Positions 6,262 to 14,031 of a stretch of DNA of 14,366 nucleotides are shown here, in pieces. Source of the stretch: Lachnospiraceae bacterium UBA3762 (GTDB lineage Bacteria > Bacillota > Clostridia > Lachnospirales > Lachnospiraceae); assembly GCA_002371615.1 (NCBI GenBank), contig DFGA01000046.1, forward strand, positions 1 to 14,366, written 5' to 3'. The translations under genes and the position numbers were made by a program. The notes under the pieces were generated by a model. That model saw only the letters and a list, made by a program, of their open reading frames with translations. It ran no database searches and had not been told where the DNA came from. The first letter of the stretch is position 1; each line of letters opens with the position of its first letter.

Positions 6262-6852
6262 TCATCTTATTATCAGCGTATCACCGGGATATATAAACGG
6301 CGTATCTTCCTGAACCACAATAGCTCCATAATTACCTTCATCAATAGAATCCGTTTTCGTAAGTATTACACCAGTAGTCAGTTCTACCCTTTTGATTGTT
6401 TTAGTGTAAACCTTATTCCTTCTCGACACCGCTATTTCACCGTTTCCACTTATATCCCCCAGGACAACCCTGCCCATTATCACATATTCGCCCAGAACCT
6501 TGTCGCTCTCCCCTGGGTATTTCATTCTTTTATGATTATCATCAACAATAAATACAGCTCTGTTGTCGGCGCCATAATGCTGTCTTCTTGCGTTCCTTTC
6601 TTCATCAGCTCTTTTTATCATCTCCGGTATTTCATCAGAGGATGCTTCGGCTAAGGGATCCAACCATATAGCCCTCTCTTCTACATCTACATCCCCTCGT
6701 CCAGCCCTGTCTATCTCCTTTTGCCAGGTAAGCACCTTGGGAAACAGTATTCTAAGCTTCTTGGCACATTCCTGACAGATATATCCTCCTTCACAAGCAA
6801 CACATTCATTTTCCTCGATTTCTGTTCCACATCCAGAACATTTTTCCTGCAT
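6262..6852 (-). CDS. Zinc-finger protein with EF-Tu domain-2-like barrel, paralogue of the next gene
   Basis: A 196-residue protein, the same length and architecture as the gene at 5658-6248. The N-terminus has three Cys pairs (CSGCG, CVAC, CQECAKKLRILFP), enough for a more elaborate zinc finger than in the paralogue. The middle (45-90) is charged and helical. The C-terminus carries VLGEYVIMGRVVLGDIS, then EIAVSRRNKVYTKTIKRVEL and a final YPGDTLIIR, a clear domain-2-type barrel pattern. The true start is ATG 6850-6852, because GGAGG lies 8 nt before it; the ATG 15 nt further upstream overlaps this RBS and has none of its own. The gap to the membrane protein gene upstream is 24 nt. Function unknown; the shared context suggests the pair works with the zinc-ribbon membrane protein. 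Confidence 0.8.
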   Translation of the reverse strand: MQEKCSGCGTEIEENECVACEGGYICQECAKKLRILFPKVLTWQKEIDRAGRGDVDVEERAIWLDPLAEASSDEIPEMIKRADEERNARRQHYGADNRAVFIVDDNHKRMKYPGESDKVLGEYVIMGRVVLGDISGNGEIAVSRRNKVYTKTIKRVELTTGVILTKTDSIDEGNYGAIVVQEDTPFIYPGDTLIIR

Positions 6853-6876
6853 ATTACATTCCTCCATTTCTATTTA

Positions 6877-8547
6877 CTAAAATACCATTGCCAACGTGCT
6901 TCCAAGGAAAATGAAAAAGATTATCAGTGCCATGCCGATACCCAGGCCGCCAAGGTCGTGGATCAGCCTGAATACGGTCAATCTCTTTCCATCCTTATCT
7001 ATGCTTCCGATCCCGAACATTGACAGGACACTGAGCTTCCTGTCACGCCTTTTGCCTATCAGCTTCGTCTTGCCGTTTGAAAAGAGCTGATAGATGATCG
7101 GATGATCATAGGCATCCTTTCGTACTCCCTTTACAAAGTACAGGAGGACTATGAATGCCGTCAGTGTATACCATGCCGCCCCGTACAAAGGATGAAAACC
7201 TTCCATGAACGTTTCCCCCTCTTCCATGGAACACCAACGGAAAAAAGCTCCTATCAGGAGAGGAAGCATTACGGTAATGATACCGTTAAACAGTATGGAC
7301 AGCCACCTGCCTAAGGTATAGAACCTGATGCGCACGGGAACCTTCTGCCCCTTGTCATTCATTTCATAGAATACCGGAGTATTGTCATACGGATTTTTCA
7401 GTATGTTCTTCGATTCATCAATGACAAGCTCTCCGTCCTGACGCTTCGCGGCAGATGCCTTACTCTTAAGCGTTACTCTTTTTATGAGAGATCCTCTGCC
7501 GTCTCCCATGGCCGAAAATATTATAGCCCCGAATACTATCGCAGAAAGGAACACCATCTCCGAATACCAGTGACTCCACCATCCCATGAGGCACGTAAGG
7601 ATGATCGTGTATATGAGCGGCTCGATCACCCAAGGATATGATACCTTCTTGCGCTCCTTTGATACCGCTATCCTTCCGGTCTGACCGTTCATCACGGCGG
7701 TAAGTTTGCCTGACTTGATAAAGTATATGGGCAGCAGCGCGGATAATGTGCTCATGCTTCCGGTCTTCGCATGAATCGTAACCCCGCTTGTCTGCATGAC
7801 CTTTTCCACCTCGGGGCGAAAATCCTCCGCCACCTCTTCTACAATCCTTTTATTGATATCGGCATCGGAAGAATCATTAAGCTTAACCGGCATTCCGGCA
7901 ATAAGCCCATATTCAAAAGGTCTTGCCTCTGACCAGTCGAAAGGCTCTGCATCATTGAGCACAAGGTTATCAAGCTGCTTTGATGTATTTACCGCAGTCC
8001 CTTCTATGAAACCTCCGCATTCGTATTTCCTGTCATTCCCGTCCCTGATCACTTCCGCATACACGGGGCCCTTGACTATACGGTAGGGCAGGTAATATCC
8101 GATAAACTCGCCCATAGAAGAAACGATGCTCTTCCCCTCGGGAGTCTTTTCGTGGCTTTTTCCCCATTCAAGCATCCTTTTCCTTGCTTCATCCGGCGTG
8201 ATGAAGAACGGGACGATCATATCGGGAAGCTGCGATTCGTCCGTCAGCTCACTTCTCACGACCTTGCTTCCGCAAAAGGCACATTTCTCCGAGGCATCGC
8301 CCACGCCGAATATCACATGTGCGCCACAGGATGGGCAAGAGCATTCCTCGCCACGCTCAGCCGCAGATGATGTGCGGAGGTTCTCTTTTTGCAGATTTTT
8401 CCACTGATATACCGCATCATTGGCTTCCTGTATGCCGGTAACTTCCCCGCAATTAGGACACCTGTATGTCTGGTTAATGATATCAAAGCCTGCCGAAGCC
8501 CCGCAGTTTTTGCAGTATATCCGAAGCGGTGATCTGTTTTCACTCAT
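6877..8547 (-). CDS. Membrane protein with two N-terminal TFIIB/PriA-like zinc ribbons
   Basis: A 556-residue protein. Residues 12-33 form one zinc ribbon (CKNC...CPNC) and 71-92 a second (CPSC...CAFC). The middle domain begins with MIVPFFITPDEARKRMLEWG (110-129) and GYYLPYRIVKGPVYAEV, features of the widespread TFIIB-type zinc-ribbon proteins of Bacillota, whose function is not established. Five hydrophobic helices are expected at about 305-322, 330-346, 413-436, 457-473 and 533-553, with a soluble loop at 350-410. The zinc ribbons are probably cytoplasmic. The start is supported by GAGGG 8 nt upstream of ATG 8545-8547. It sits 38 nt after the DUF3592-like gene and 24 nt before the first zinc-finger/barrel gene, so it is in the same operon. 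It could scaffold or sense something at the membrane, but there is no direct evidence. Confidence 0.87.
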   Translation of the reverse strand: MSENRSPLRIYCKNCGASAGFDIINQTYRCPNCGEVTGIQEANDAVYQWKNLQKENLRTSSAAERGEECSCPSCGAHVIFGVGDASEKCAFCGSKVVRSELTDESQLPDMIVPFFITPDEARKRMLEWGKSHEKTPEGKSIVSSMGEFIGYYLPYRIVKGPVYAEVIRDGNDRKYECGGFIEGTAVNTSKQLDNLVLNDAEPFDWSEARPFEYGLIAGMPVKLNDSSDADINKRIVEEVAEDFRPEVEKVMQTSGVTIHAKTGSMSTLSALLPIYFIKSGKLTAVMNGQTGRIAVSKERKKVSYPWVIEPLIYTIILTCLMGWWSHWYSEMVFLSAIVFGAIIFSAMGDGRGSLIKRVTLKSKASAAKRQDGELVIDESKNILKNPYDNTPVFYEMNDKGQKVPVRIRFYTLGRWLSILFNGIITVMLPLLIGAFFRWCSMEEGETFMEGFHPLYGAAWYTLTAFIVLLYFVKGVRKDAYDHPIIYQLFSNGKTKLIGKRRDRKLSVLSMFGIGSIDKDGKRLTVFRLIHDLGGLGIGMALIIFFIFLGSTLAMVF

Positions 8548-8585
8548 TTCATTTTCCCTCTGACATTCCCCATACAGTTATATGT

Positions 8586-8927
8586 TTATTTTGCAGGGAT
8601 CACATGTTTTGGTTTCTTCGGTAAATACTTTATTCGAATTTTATCACCCTTACAAAGTCTTAAATCCGAATTGCTAAGAAGAGTTCTCAGCTTAGTTTCA
8701 ATGGTTTTTCCATTCTGATCCTGATACTGAACGTAATATGTGTATGAATACTCTCTTTCTCCATAAGTGATACTCTTTCTATCGTTATCAATATGTGAGC
8801 GTTCTTTGACACGAGAAACAACTGCTTCCGTTACAACCCCATTCTTCTTTATATTATCCTCAGTTTTTGACGTTACAAACAACCAAATTAATAAAGCGAC
8901 AACTACAATTGGTACAAGATAAGCCAT
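8586..8927 (-). CDS. Small DUF3592-like membrane protein
   Basis: A 113-residue protein with one N-terminal membrane helix (residues 2-18, YLVPIVVVALLIWLFVT) followed by a beta-rich domain: VVTEAVVSRVKERSH, then YSYTYYVQYQDQNGKTIETK, then GDKIRIKYLPKKPKHVI. This is the DUF3592-type pattern, in which a short barrel follows a membrane anchor and ends in a 'G-D-x-I-x-I-x-Y-x-P' strand. GGAGG lies 7 nt before the ATG. It is 21 nt after the gene at 8949-9476, which has the same type of domain. Role unknown. Confidence 0.8.
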   Translation of the reverse strand: MAYLVPIVVVALLIWLFVTSKTEDNIKKNGVVTEAVVSRVKERSHIDNDRKSITYGEREYSYTYYVQYQDQNGKTIETKLRTLLSNSDLRLCKGDKIRIKYLPKKPKHVIPAK

Positions 8928-8948
8928 TTCTAATCCTCCTTATATTCT

Positions 8949-9476
8949 TTAATCCTTGTTTTGTTGCTTCAACTGTCTTTCCCGATCACGTTTGTTTAAT
9001 TCCGTAATAGCTCTTGCCTCGTCCCTAGATTTCTTTTTGTGACGCAGACGCATTCTCAATTCTTTGTTATCGTCGTATACAAGAACTCCTCCTCCACCAA
9101 CGCATACTACCAGAGCGACTATCGCTCTAAAGGGACCACCATTTACCTGCTGAAGATTACCATCTTTATCAACATAAAAAGTCAGGCTCTTTGAGACAGG
9201 GTTTGCATACTCTTCCTTGGTAGTAAAGGTCCGCGTTTCTCCATTTACCTCAAATTGCCATGTTGCTTCATACGGCGCATTGTATCTGTCTATAGGCTTG
9301 CTGCTGTCATAATATGTCGACTGTTCTGTGCCAATACAGGTGGCAGATACAGTGAACTTCTCATCCGCTGCAAGATATCCCGCCCAGTTTCTAAATGTTG
9401 TAACTCCAATAACAATACCGACAATTATTGCTATAATTCCACATAGCGTTTTTGTGTGATCAAGTAAATATGTCAT
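8949..9476 (-). CDS. Two-helix DUF3592-like membrane protein with basic coiled-coil tail
   Basis: A 175-residue protein. Helix 1 spans about 8-27 (KTLCGIIAIIVGIVIGVTTF) and helix 2 about 116-134. Between them lies an extracytoplasmic beta-rich domain (VSATCIGTEQSTYYD, YEATWQFEVNGETRTFTT, KSLTFYVDKDGN), the usual DUF3592 arrangement. The last 40 residues are strongly basic and probably a cytoplasmic helix (RMRLRHKKKSRDEARAITEL). GGAGGG is 5 nt before the ATG. It follows the SH3b lipoprotein gene by 15 nt, so it links the lipoprotein part of the operon to the zinc-ribbon part. Function unknown. Confidence 0.8.
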   Translation of the reverse strand: MTYLLDHTKTLCGIIAIIVGIVIGVTTFRNWAGYLAADEKFTVSATCIGTEQSTYYDSSKPIDRYNAPYEATWQFEVNGETRTFTTKEEYANPVSKSLTFYVDKDGNLQQVNGGPFRAIVALVVCVGGGGVLVYDDNKELRMRLRHKKKSRDEARAITELNKRDRERQLKQQNKD

Positions 9477-9491
9477 GTTTTCCCTCCTGTT

Positions 9492-9752
9492 TTATTCAAC
9501 CTGTGATTCGGCGATCCATCCGATCTCTGTTATTCCCTGTTCATTGGATCCGTCGAGCTGGGATGTTCCCTCGGGATGCCAGTAAGCTACTTTTAGCCAC
9601 TTATTACCCTTCTTATCCGTCGCTGTCTCGCGATATACTTCCATGGAATCGCCGGTCGGTATCTGACATATCACATCATATTCGGCACCGGGACCTGTGC
9701 GGAGGTTCGCATAACCATCTGGGGATATTACGTAGATAAAATACTCCGGTAT
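9492..9752 (-). repeat. SH3b coding module, copy 2 (other copy 412-639)
   Basis: This segment encodes IPEYFIYV plus the SH3b domain. It is related at DNA level to 412-639 although the two genes differ upstream. The extra codons around residues 502-515 mark an insertion or deletion between copies. Confidence 0.7.
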
Positions 9753-11081
9753 GGTATGATCCTCCGACGTTTCCTCGAACTGTTTCTCATCAGGCTCATT
9801 GGTCTCGATCTCTTCCCATGAACCATTATGCCAAGCCAATAGTGTATGATATTTTACCGAGACATCCGCACTTTCCTTTTGATATGTGGTCACATCAAGC
9901 GCATACTTGGGATACCCTTCTTTATCCAGCGGCTTGATCATCATATCCGCAACATCATCAGTCAATTCGGGGACATCTCCCATAGGAGAGATATCTTCAA
10001 TGTTTCCGTCTGCAAGCTTAAAGATATAGATAATGTTGAACTCGCCTATTGTATTGAAAAAATACTGATTAATGACGATCTCATCCTCGCCGTCACCGTC
10101 TATATCAAGTTCTTCCATGCCTTCCACATAATATCCGAGAGGTACCTGTTCTGTTGTGGTATCGCCGTTGCTAAGCTTAAAGTACACTTCTCCAACATCC
10201 GAATTGTTCTCACTCCATTCCTCATAGCTCCCAAAATTCCATGATACATCCGTTATTGTCACATCCTCTTTGGAAGCCACTTCTGCCTTCCTAACACTTA
10301 TCGCAGTTATTGCCATTCCATACTTTGATTTATCATTTAGTTCAAGTGAATATGATACAATATAGTTCGAATAACCGGGCTTTTGTTCCAGTTCGCCCCA
10401 ATATCCCCAGAATATGTTGACTTCACCGATATATTTGCCGACATTTTCTTTGACCTTGCATTCGTGATTTTGGAGTGCAGTTTCTGTATCAACTTCCTGA
10501 TCGATCTGAAGAGCGTATGTTCCGTCTTCATCGGTATAGGAAACAGCATCTAACAAATCACACTCAGGCTCTGTAGGGAGAGCATCCCAATCCGCCTCTT
10601 CCCCAAACAGATCCATGTAATTCTCCTCTACGCTTTTATCAGGAACAGACATCCCGTGAAATCCGTCACTGTCCGGCCCTGTCTCGGCATTCTTATCCTC
10701 TACGAGTTCTCCTTTTTTCAAGGTAAAGTAACTGTCAATGACACCATCCGTCTCTGACGCTAGCACAGCGGCTCTGATCTTATCGGAATCAGAAAGTTTA
10801 AGATCCACACCTTCTCCGAGATTGAAAACATCGCCCTCAGATTCCGTCATCAGAGCAACCCACAGGTAACTGACCATGGCATCACTCATTTCCTTCAGGT
10901 TCTTCTCAGCCTGCTTTACATCAAAGGTAGTTGCATTTTCCTCTTCATTCTCATTCTCTTCCGCATCCTCCCTGATGTTCTCGAACTTGTCCGTCAGGCT
11001 GCTGTCATCGGACTTCCCACAGCCTGAAAGAAGCATCGCACTTATAAGGCAAATGAAGATTGTAAGTAGTGATTTTCGCAT
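9492..11081 (-). CDS. Lipoprotein with central Ca-loop motif and C-terminal SH3b domain
   Basis: A 529-residue lipoprotein. The start was set at ATG 11079-11081, which has TAGGAG 7 nt upstream and begins the conserved MRKSLL leader; the frame is open 12 codons further upstream without an RBS. The signal peptide ends with LLSGC (Cys21), followed by an acidic linker (25-52). The N-terminal half (about 55-290) was not recognised. A second region (about 275-425) holds the Ca-loop-like DIDGDGEDEIVI at 326-337, as in FG-GAP/VCBS-like or EF-hand-like loops. Residues 444-529 are an SH3b domain (YANLRTGPGAEYDVICQIPTG ... GWIAES), very close to that of the gene at 412-1569 but with a 14-residue insertion rich in Gly/Ser/Gln before the last strand. 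A wall-associated surface role is likely; ligand unknown. Confidence 0.92.
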   Translation of the reverse strand: MRKSLLTIFICLISAMLLSGCGKSDDSSLTDKFENIREDAEENENEEENATTFDVKQAEKNLKEMSDAMVSYLWVALMTESEGDVFNLGEGVDLKLSDSDKIRAAVLASETDGVIDSYFTLKKGELVEDKNAETGPDSDGFHGMSVPDKSVEENYMDLFGEEADWDALPTEPECDLLDAVSYTDEDGTYALQIDQEVDTETALQNHECKVKENVGKYIGEVNIFWGYWGELEQKPGYSNYIVSYSLELNDKSKYGMAITAISVRKAEVASKEDVTITDVSWNFGSYEEWSENNSDVGEVYFKLSNGDTTTEQVPLGYYVEGMEELDIDGDGEDEIVINQYFFNTIGEFNIIYIFKLADGNIEDISPMGDVPELTDDVADMMIKPLDKEGYPKYALDVTTYQKESADVSVKYHTLLAWHNGSWEEIETNEPDEKQFEETSEDHTIPEYFIYVISPDGYANLRTGPGAEYDVICQIPTGDSMEVYRETATDKKGNKWLKVAYWHPEGTSQLDGSNEQGITEIGWIAESQVE

Positions 11082-11094
11082 TATAGTTCTCCTA

Positions 11095-12711
11095 TCAATC
11101 CCACCAATAGCTGCCATAATATTTGTCTATGTGTCTGCCGGTTATTTCCACTTCAAACACTCCGATAAGTGCCGGGCCGTCAGCCATATAATGTTCAGGA
11201 TCTTTATCTTTCAACTCTTTTACGCGGTTATACCATTCAAGGGGTGAATCTCCCTTTTCGCACCACGGAAACGCCTCCATATCGCACGACCTGTCAAATA
11301 CTGTATCTTCATCCACGATCAGATCCATAGGACCTTCATCATCTTCATCGTTAACGTTCACACAGCTAACTTCGTGCAGTGTTACCTTTGTCTTTGTAAT
11401 TTCCGCATCATCTTCGCTATACTGATAGTATTGTATTCTTGTGCTCTTGCCGGAAACCGACTTTTCGTCCGATGATTTTCCACCTCCGGTTCTGTAATTC
11501 CCGATAGGTATCCACGATATCATCTCACATCTGTCCTGATAGCTGCTCATCTTACTGCGGAACTCTTTCTCGGACATATTAAGCTCTTCGGATTCTTCCA
11601 CTCCAAAGATACCTGAATCGTTGTAATATATGCCGATATTGCCGTCTTCTTTCTCATCCGTGAAGTAAAAATCATCCCATACAAGCTCGCTCCCGTCCTT
11701 ACTCAGATGATTTTCCCCAAATATCGTAATGGCTACTCCACCCGAGCCTTCGTAGTAGAAGTGTCCGTCGCCCAGGTAGTTGTAACTGCTTCGTGTACTG
11801 CCGAATAACACACATACAGGCTCGTCGTCTATAATGGTACACAGAGTATAGATATAACCGATCCTGCGTCCGTCATATTCTTCATCTGATCCGATCAGCA
11901 GTTCAGGTACTCCATCGCCGCTCAGATCTGTCATCAGATAACCTATACTGTTTAGCAGATCATCATCCCCGGAATACATAACCTTCTCCGACAGGCCGCC
12001 GGAAACGTATTTGTATTCCTTGTCCATATTGAATCCGTAATCAAGAACCTCAAGCACCTCATCAAAAACAGGCGCGTATTCGGATTCATAGTCTGTATCA
12101 TTTCTTGTCTCCGTTTTTGGCTCATCTTCCTGCTCCGGATCATCTTCATCACCTTCCACGGTTTCGGATATCACCTCACCGCGAAGACTCTCAAACTGCT
12201 TTCGCAGCTTCTTAAGGAGCTCACTATCTGCATCGGAATACTTCTTGAACTCATCTATGCTGAAGGTCTCGTAATCATCACCGCCTATGGATGAATTATC
12301 AAATATAATGCTATAACTCCATGGACTGTAGTCCGTGACAAAATCATCACTGTCTTTGCGGTCTGTAAGTGCAAGGACATTATTATCCTTTATGAATGCT
12401 TCAAACCTCTCTACATCATCATCAGACACGGCATATGTTTTAATAGTCGCAGGTTCATCATGTGTCTCCTGATCGAGACATTCGATGATCCACTCACCAT
12501 CATTAGTTTTCGTAAGGGATTCATTATGCCTGCCGCCTTCCTCATCTGCATAGCCCGGATGATAAGTGAGCGATATGAACTCTCCGACCTCAATAGTCTT
12601 GTCATTATTGGTTTCCTTCTCCAATATCAGCTTTTCTTTGCTACAACCTGCAAGCAGCATAGCACCAGCTGAGCAGATCAAGATTGTTACAAGTGTTTTC
12701 CTCATTTTCAT
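11095..12711 (-). CDS. Two-domain lipoprotein sharing a domain with the YARHG lipoprotein
   Basis: A 538-residue lipoprotein. Three in-frame starts compete: TTG 12717, ATG 12711 and ATG 12705. I chose 12711 because AAAGAG lies 8 nt upstream. The lipobox is LLAGC (Cys23). Domain 1 (about 42-178) has SLTYHPGYADEEGG and FVTDYSPWSYSIIFDNSS and was not assigned to a named family. An acidic linker follows (184-207). Domain 2 (about 208-405) contains TDLSGDGVPELLIG (261-274), GHFYYEGSGG and ITIFGENHL, and matches residues 77-278 of the lipoprotein at 1601-3277. Residues 420-538 are a third, unassigned region. There is no SH3b or YARHG. The leader is the most diverged of the six. Gaps to its neighbours are 12 and 13 nt, so operon membership is clear. 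Role unknown. Confidence 0.9.
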   Translation of the reverse strand: MKMRKTLVTILICSAGAMLLAGCSKEKLILEKETNNDKTIEVGEFISLTYHPGYADEEGGRHNESLTKTNDGEWIIECLDQETHDEPATIKTYAVSDDDVERFEAFIKDNNVLALTDRKDSDDFVTDYSPWSYSIIFDNSSIGGDDYETFSIDEFKKYSDADSELLKKLRKQFESLRGEVISETVEGDEDDPEQEDEPKTETRNDTDYESEYAPVFDEVLEVLDYGFNMDKEYKYVSGGLSEKVMYSGDDDLLNSIGYLMTDLSGDGVPELLIGSDEEYDGRRIGYIYTLCTIIDDEPVCVLFGSTRSSYNYLGDGHFYYEGSGGVAITIFGENHLSKDGSELVWDDFYFTDEKEDGNIGIYYNDSGIFGVEESEELNMSEKEFRSKMSSYQDRCEMISWIPIGNYRTGGGKSSDEKSVSGKSTRIQYYQYSEDDAEITKTKVTLHEVSCVNVNDEDDEGPMDLIVDEDTVFDRSCDMEAFPWCEKGDSPLEWYNRVKELKDKDPEHYMADGPALIGVFEVEITGRHIDKYYGSYWWD

Positions 12712-12723
12712 GCTCAATTCTCT

Positions 12724-13998
12724 TTAATACACTATAATCTCACTTACACAGGTGTCATCGTATTTAGCGCCTGAAGTGGCGTCCGTGATAGTAATGACAA
12801 TCGTATCCGTCAGTGCAGGTGACTCCAGCTCAATCTTTGTACGGTTACTTTCCGCCAGGATTTCTGCTGTGGCGCCGTCATATCCATTGCTTTCAAACTC
12901 TGCGCTTGCATAATTCCCGCCGCCGAAATCAGCTTCCGCCCTCGTAATAAGACCATTATTCCGATACTGATCATAGCTGGCTGTATAGCCATTACAGATA
13001 AGCACGCCGTATACGTACTGTTCTTTATCAAGATAAAGCGTGATGGTCTCTCCGATACCCGTCCCCGGAGCGCCTTCAGCCCATATGGTAGTATAATCGC
13101 CATCAATCAGATTACCGGCAGCGTATTTCTTGGCACCCGAGTCTGCAAGCTCCGACGAAGCCTCAGCGTAGGCCACATCTACTTGCCTGTCACGGTATCT
13201 TCCATAGGCAAGAGTCACTCCATATCTGCTGTCGGGATTTTTCGCAAAAAGTATGTCGGCATATCCCAGATACTCTTCATCCCAGCCATTGCTCTCATAG
13301 AAACCCGGTCCCGAAAAGAGGATATAATCATCATCCTCAAAGTATTGCATATGAGCCACTTTCTGCCAGGCTTCACCATCAGCAAGCAACGGATATAAAT
13401 ATCCGTTTTCTACCCTCTCATACTCGTAGGGCGAAAAGTCCCTCTCTCCGTAGAAATCCTCAAACAGTTCTTCCGCATCCTCCAGTAAAACTGCGGCTTC
13501 ATTGTCTACCGTGACAGACATATCCTCATGAATATCCCCATTAAGCCACAGTACACTGTCCAGGATATGATGCCGGAGTGATGCCTTATCCCGGTTATCC
13601 ATTCCGGAGAATATCACTCCCTCATTGTTAAGAATTCTTGCAAAGGTCACGCAATTTGCCATTTCGAAAAGAAGCTTTGCATTATCCGGTGTGACGGGCT
13701 CTGTCTCTATCAGTTTTTCAACCTCGGCCTCGCATTCTGCTTCTGTTAAGGCTGCAGGTTCCCCGGACTCTTCTGCCATTTCAGATGCCTTCTTTTTTGA
13801 TTTTTTCTCGTGAGCTTTTTGATCATCTTCATCATCTGAGTCTTCGGCTTCATCCTCTGAATCTTCCGCTATCTCTGCATCTTCTTCGACAGCTTCCGGC
13901 TTGTCCGCAGAGTTGCTTTCAGCAGCCGTGCCGCATCCCGCAAGAATCATTACGCTGATAATACAAATGATGATCGTTGCAAGTGATTTTCTCTTCAT
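12724..13998 (-). CDS. Lipoprotein with C-terminal discoidin-like NADase-type glycan-binding domain
   Basis: A 424-residue lipoprotein. The signal peptide ends with MILAGC (Cys22). Residues 35-78 are a highly acidic and then Lys-rich linker. A middle region (about 85-270) is unassigned. The C-terminal 145 residues (about 278-424) match the discoidin-like domain named after streptococcal NAD-glycohydrolase: ASSEL, then AGNLIDGDYTTIWAEGAPGTGIGE (295-317), ITLYLD, VYGVLICNGY, and the final strands TDTIVITITDATSG and VSEIIVY. Such domains bind carbohydrate and are common at the ends of clostridial surface proteins. There is no NADase catalytic domain. The ATG 13996-13998 has GGAG 11 nt upstream, and the RBS-to-leader DNA resembles that of the gene starting at 346. 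A glycan-binding surface role is inferred. Confidence 0.88.
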   Translation of the reverse strand: MKRKSLATIIICIISVMILAGCGTAAESNSADKPEAVEEDAEIAEDSEDEAEDSDDEDDQKAHEKKSKKKASEMAEESGEPAALTEAECEAEVEKLIETEPVTPDNAKLLFEMANCVTFARILNNEGVIFSGMDNRDKASLRHHILDSVLWLNGDIHEDMSVTVDNEAAVLLEDAEELFEDFYGERDFSPYEYERVENGYLYPLLADGEAWQKVAHMQYFEDDDYILFSGPGFYESNGWDEEYLGYADILFAKNPDSRYGVTLAYGRYRDRQVDVAYAEASSELADSGAKKYAAGNLIDGDYTTIWAEGAPGTGIGETITLYLDKEQYVYGVLICNGYTASYDQYRNNGLITRAEADFGGGNYASAEFESNGYDGATAEILAESNRTKIELESPALTDTIVITITDATSGAKYDDTCVSEIIVY

Positions 13999-14031
13999 TT
14001 CCCGTATTTCTCCATCTCAGGATGATATTTG

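Noticed and set aside
5890..6654. 254-codon plus-strand open frame
   Set aside because: It is antisense to two genes with zinc-finger motifs, RBSs and mutual homology; it has no family signature of its own.
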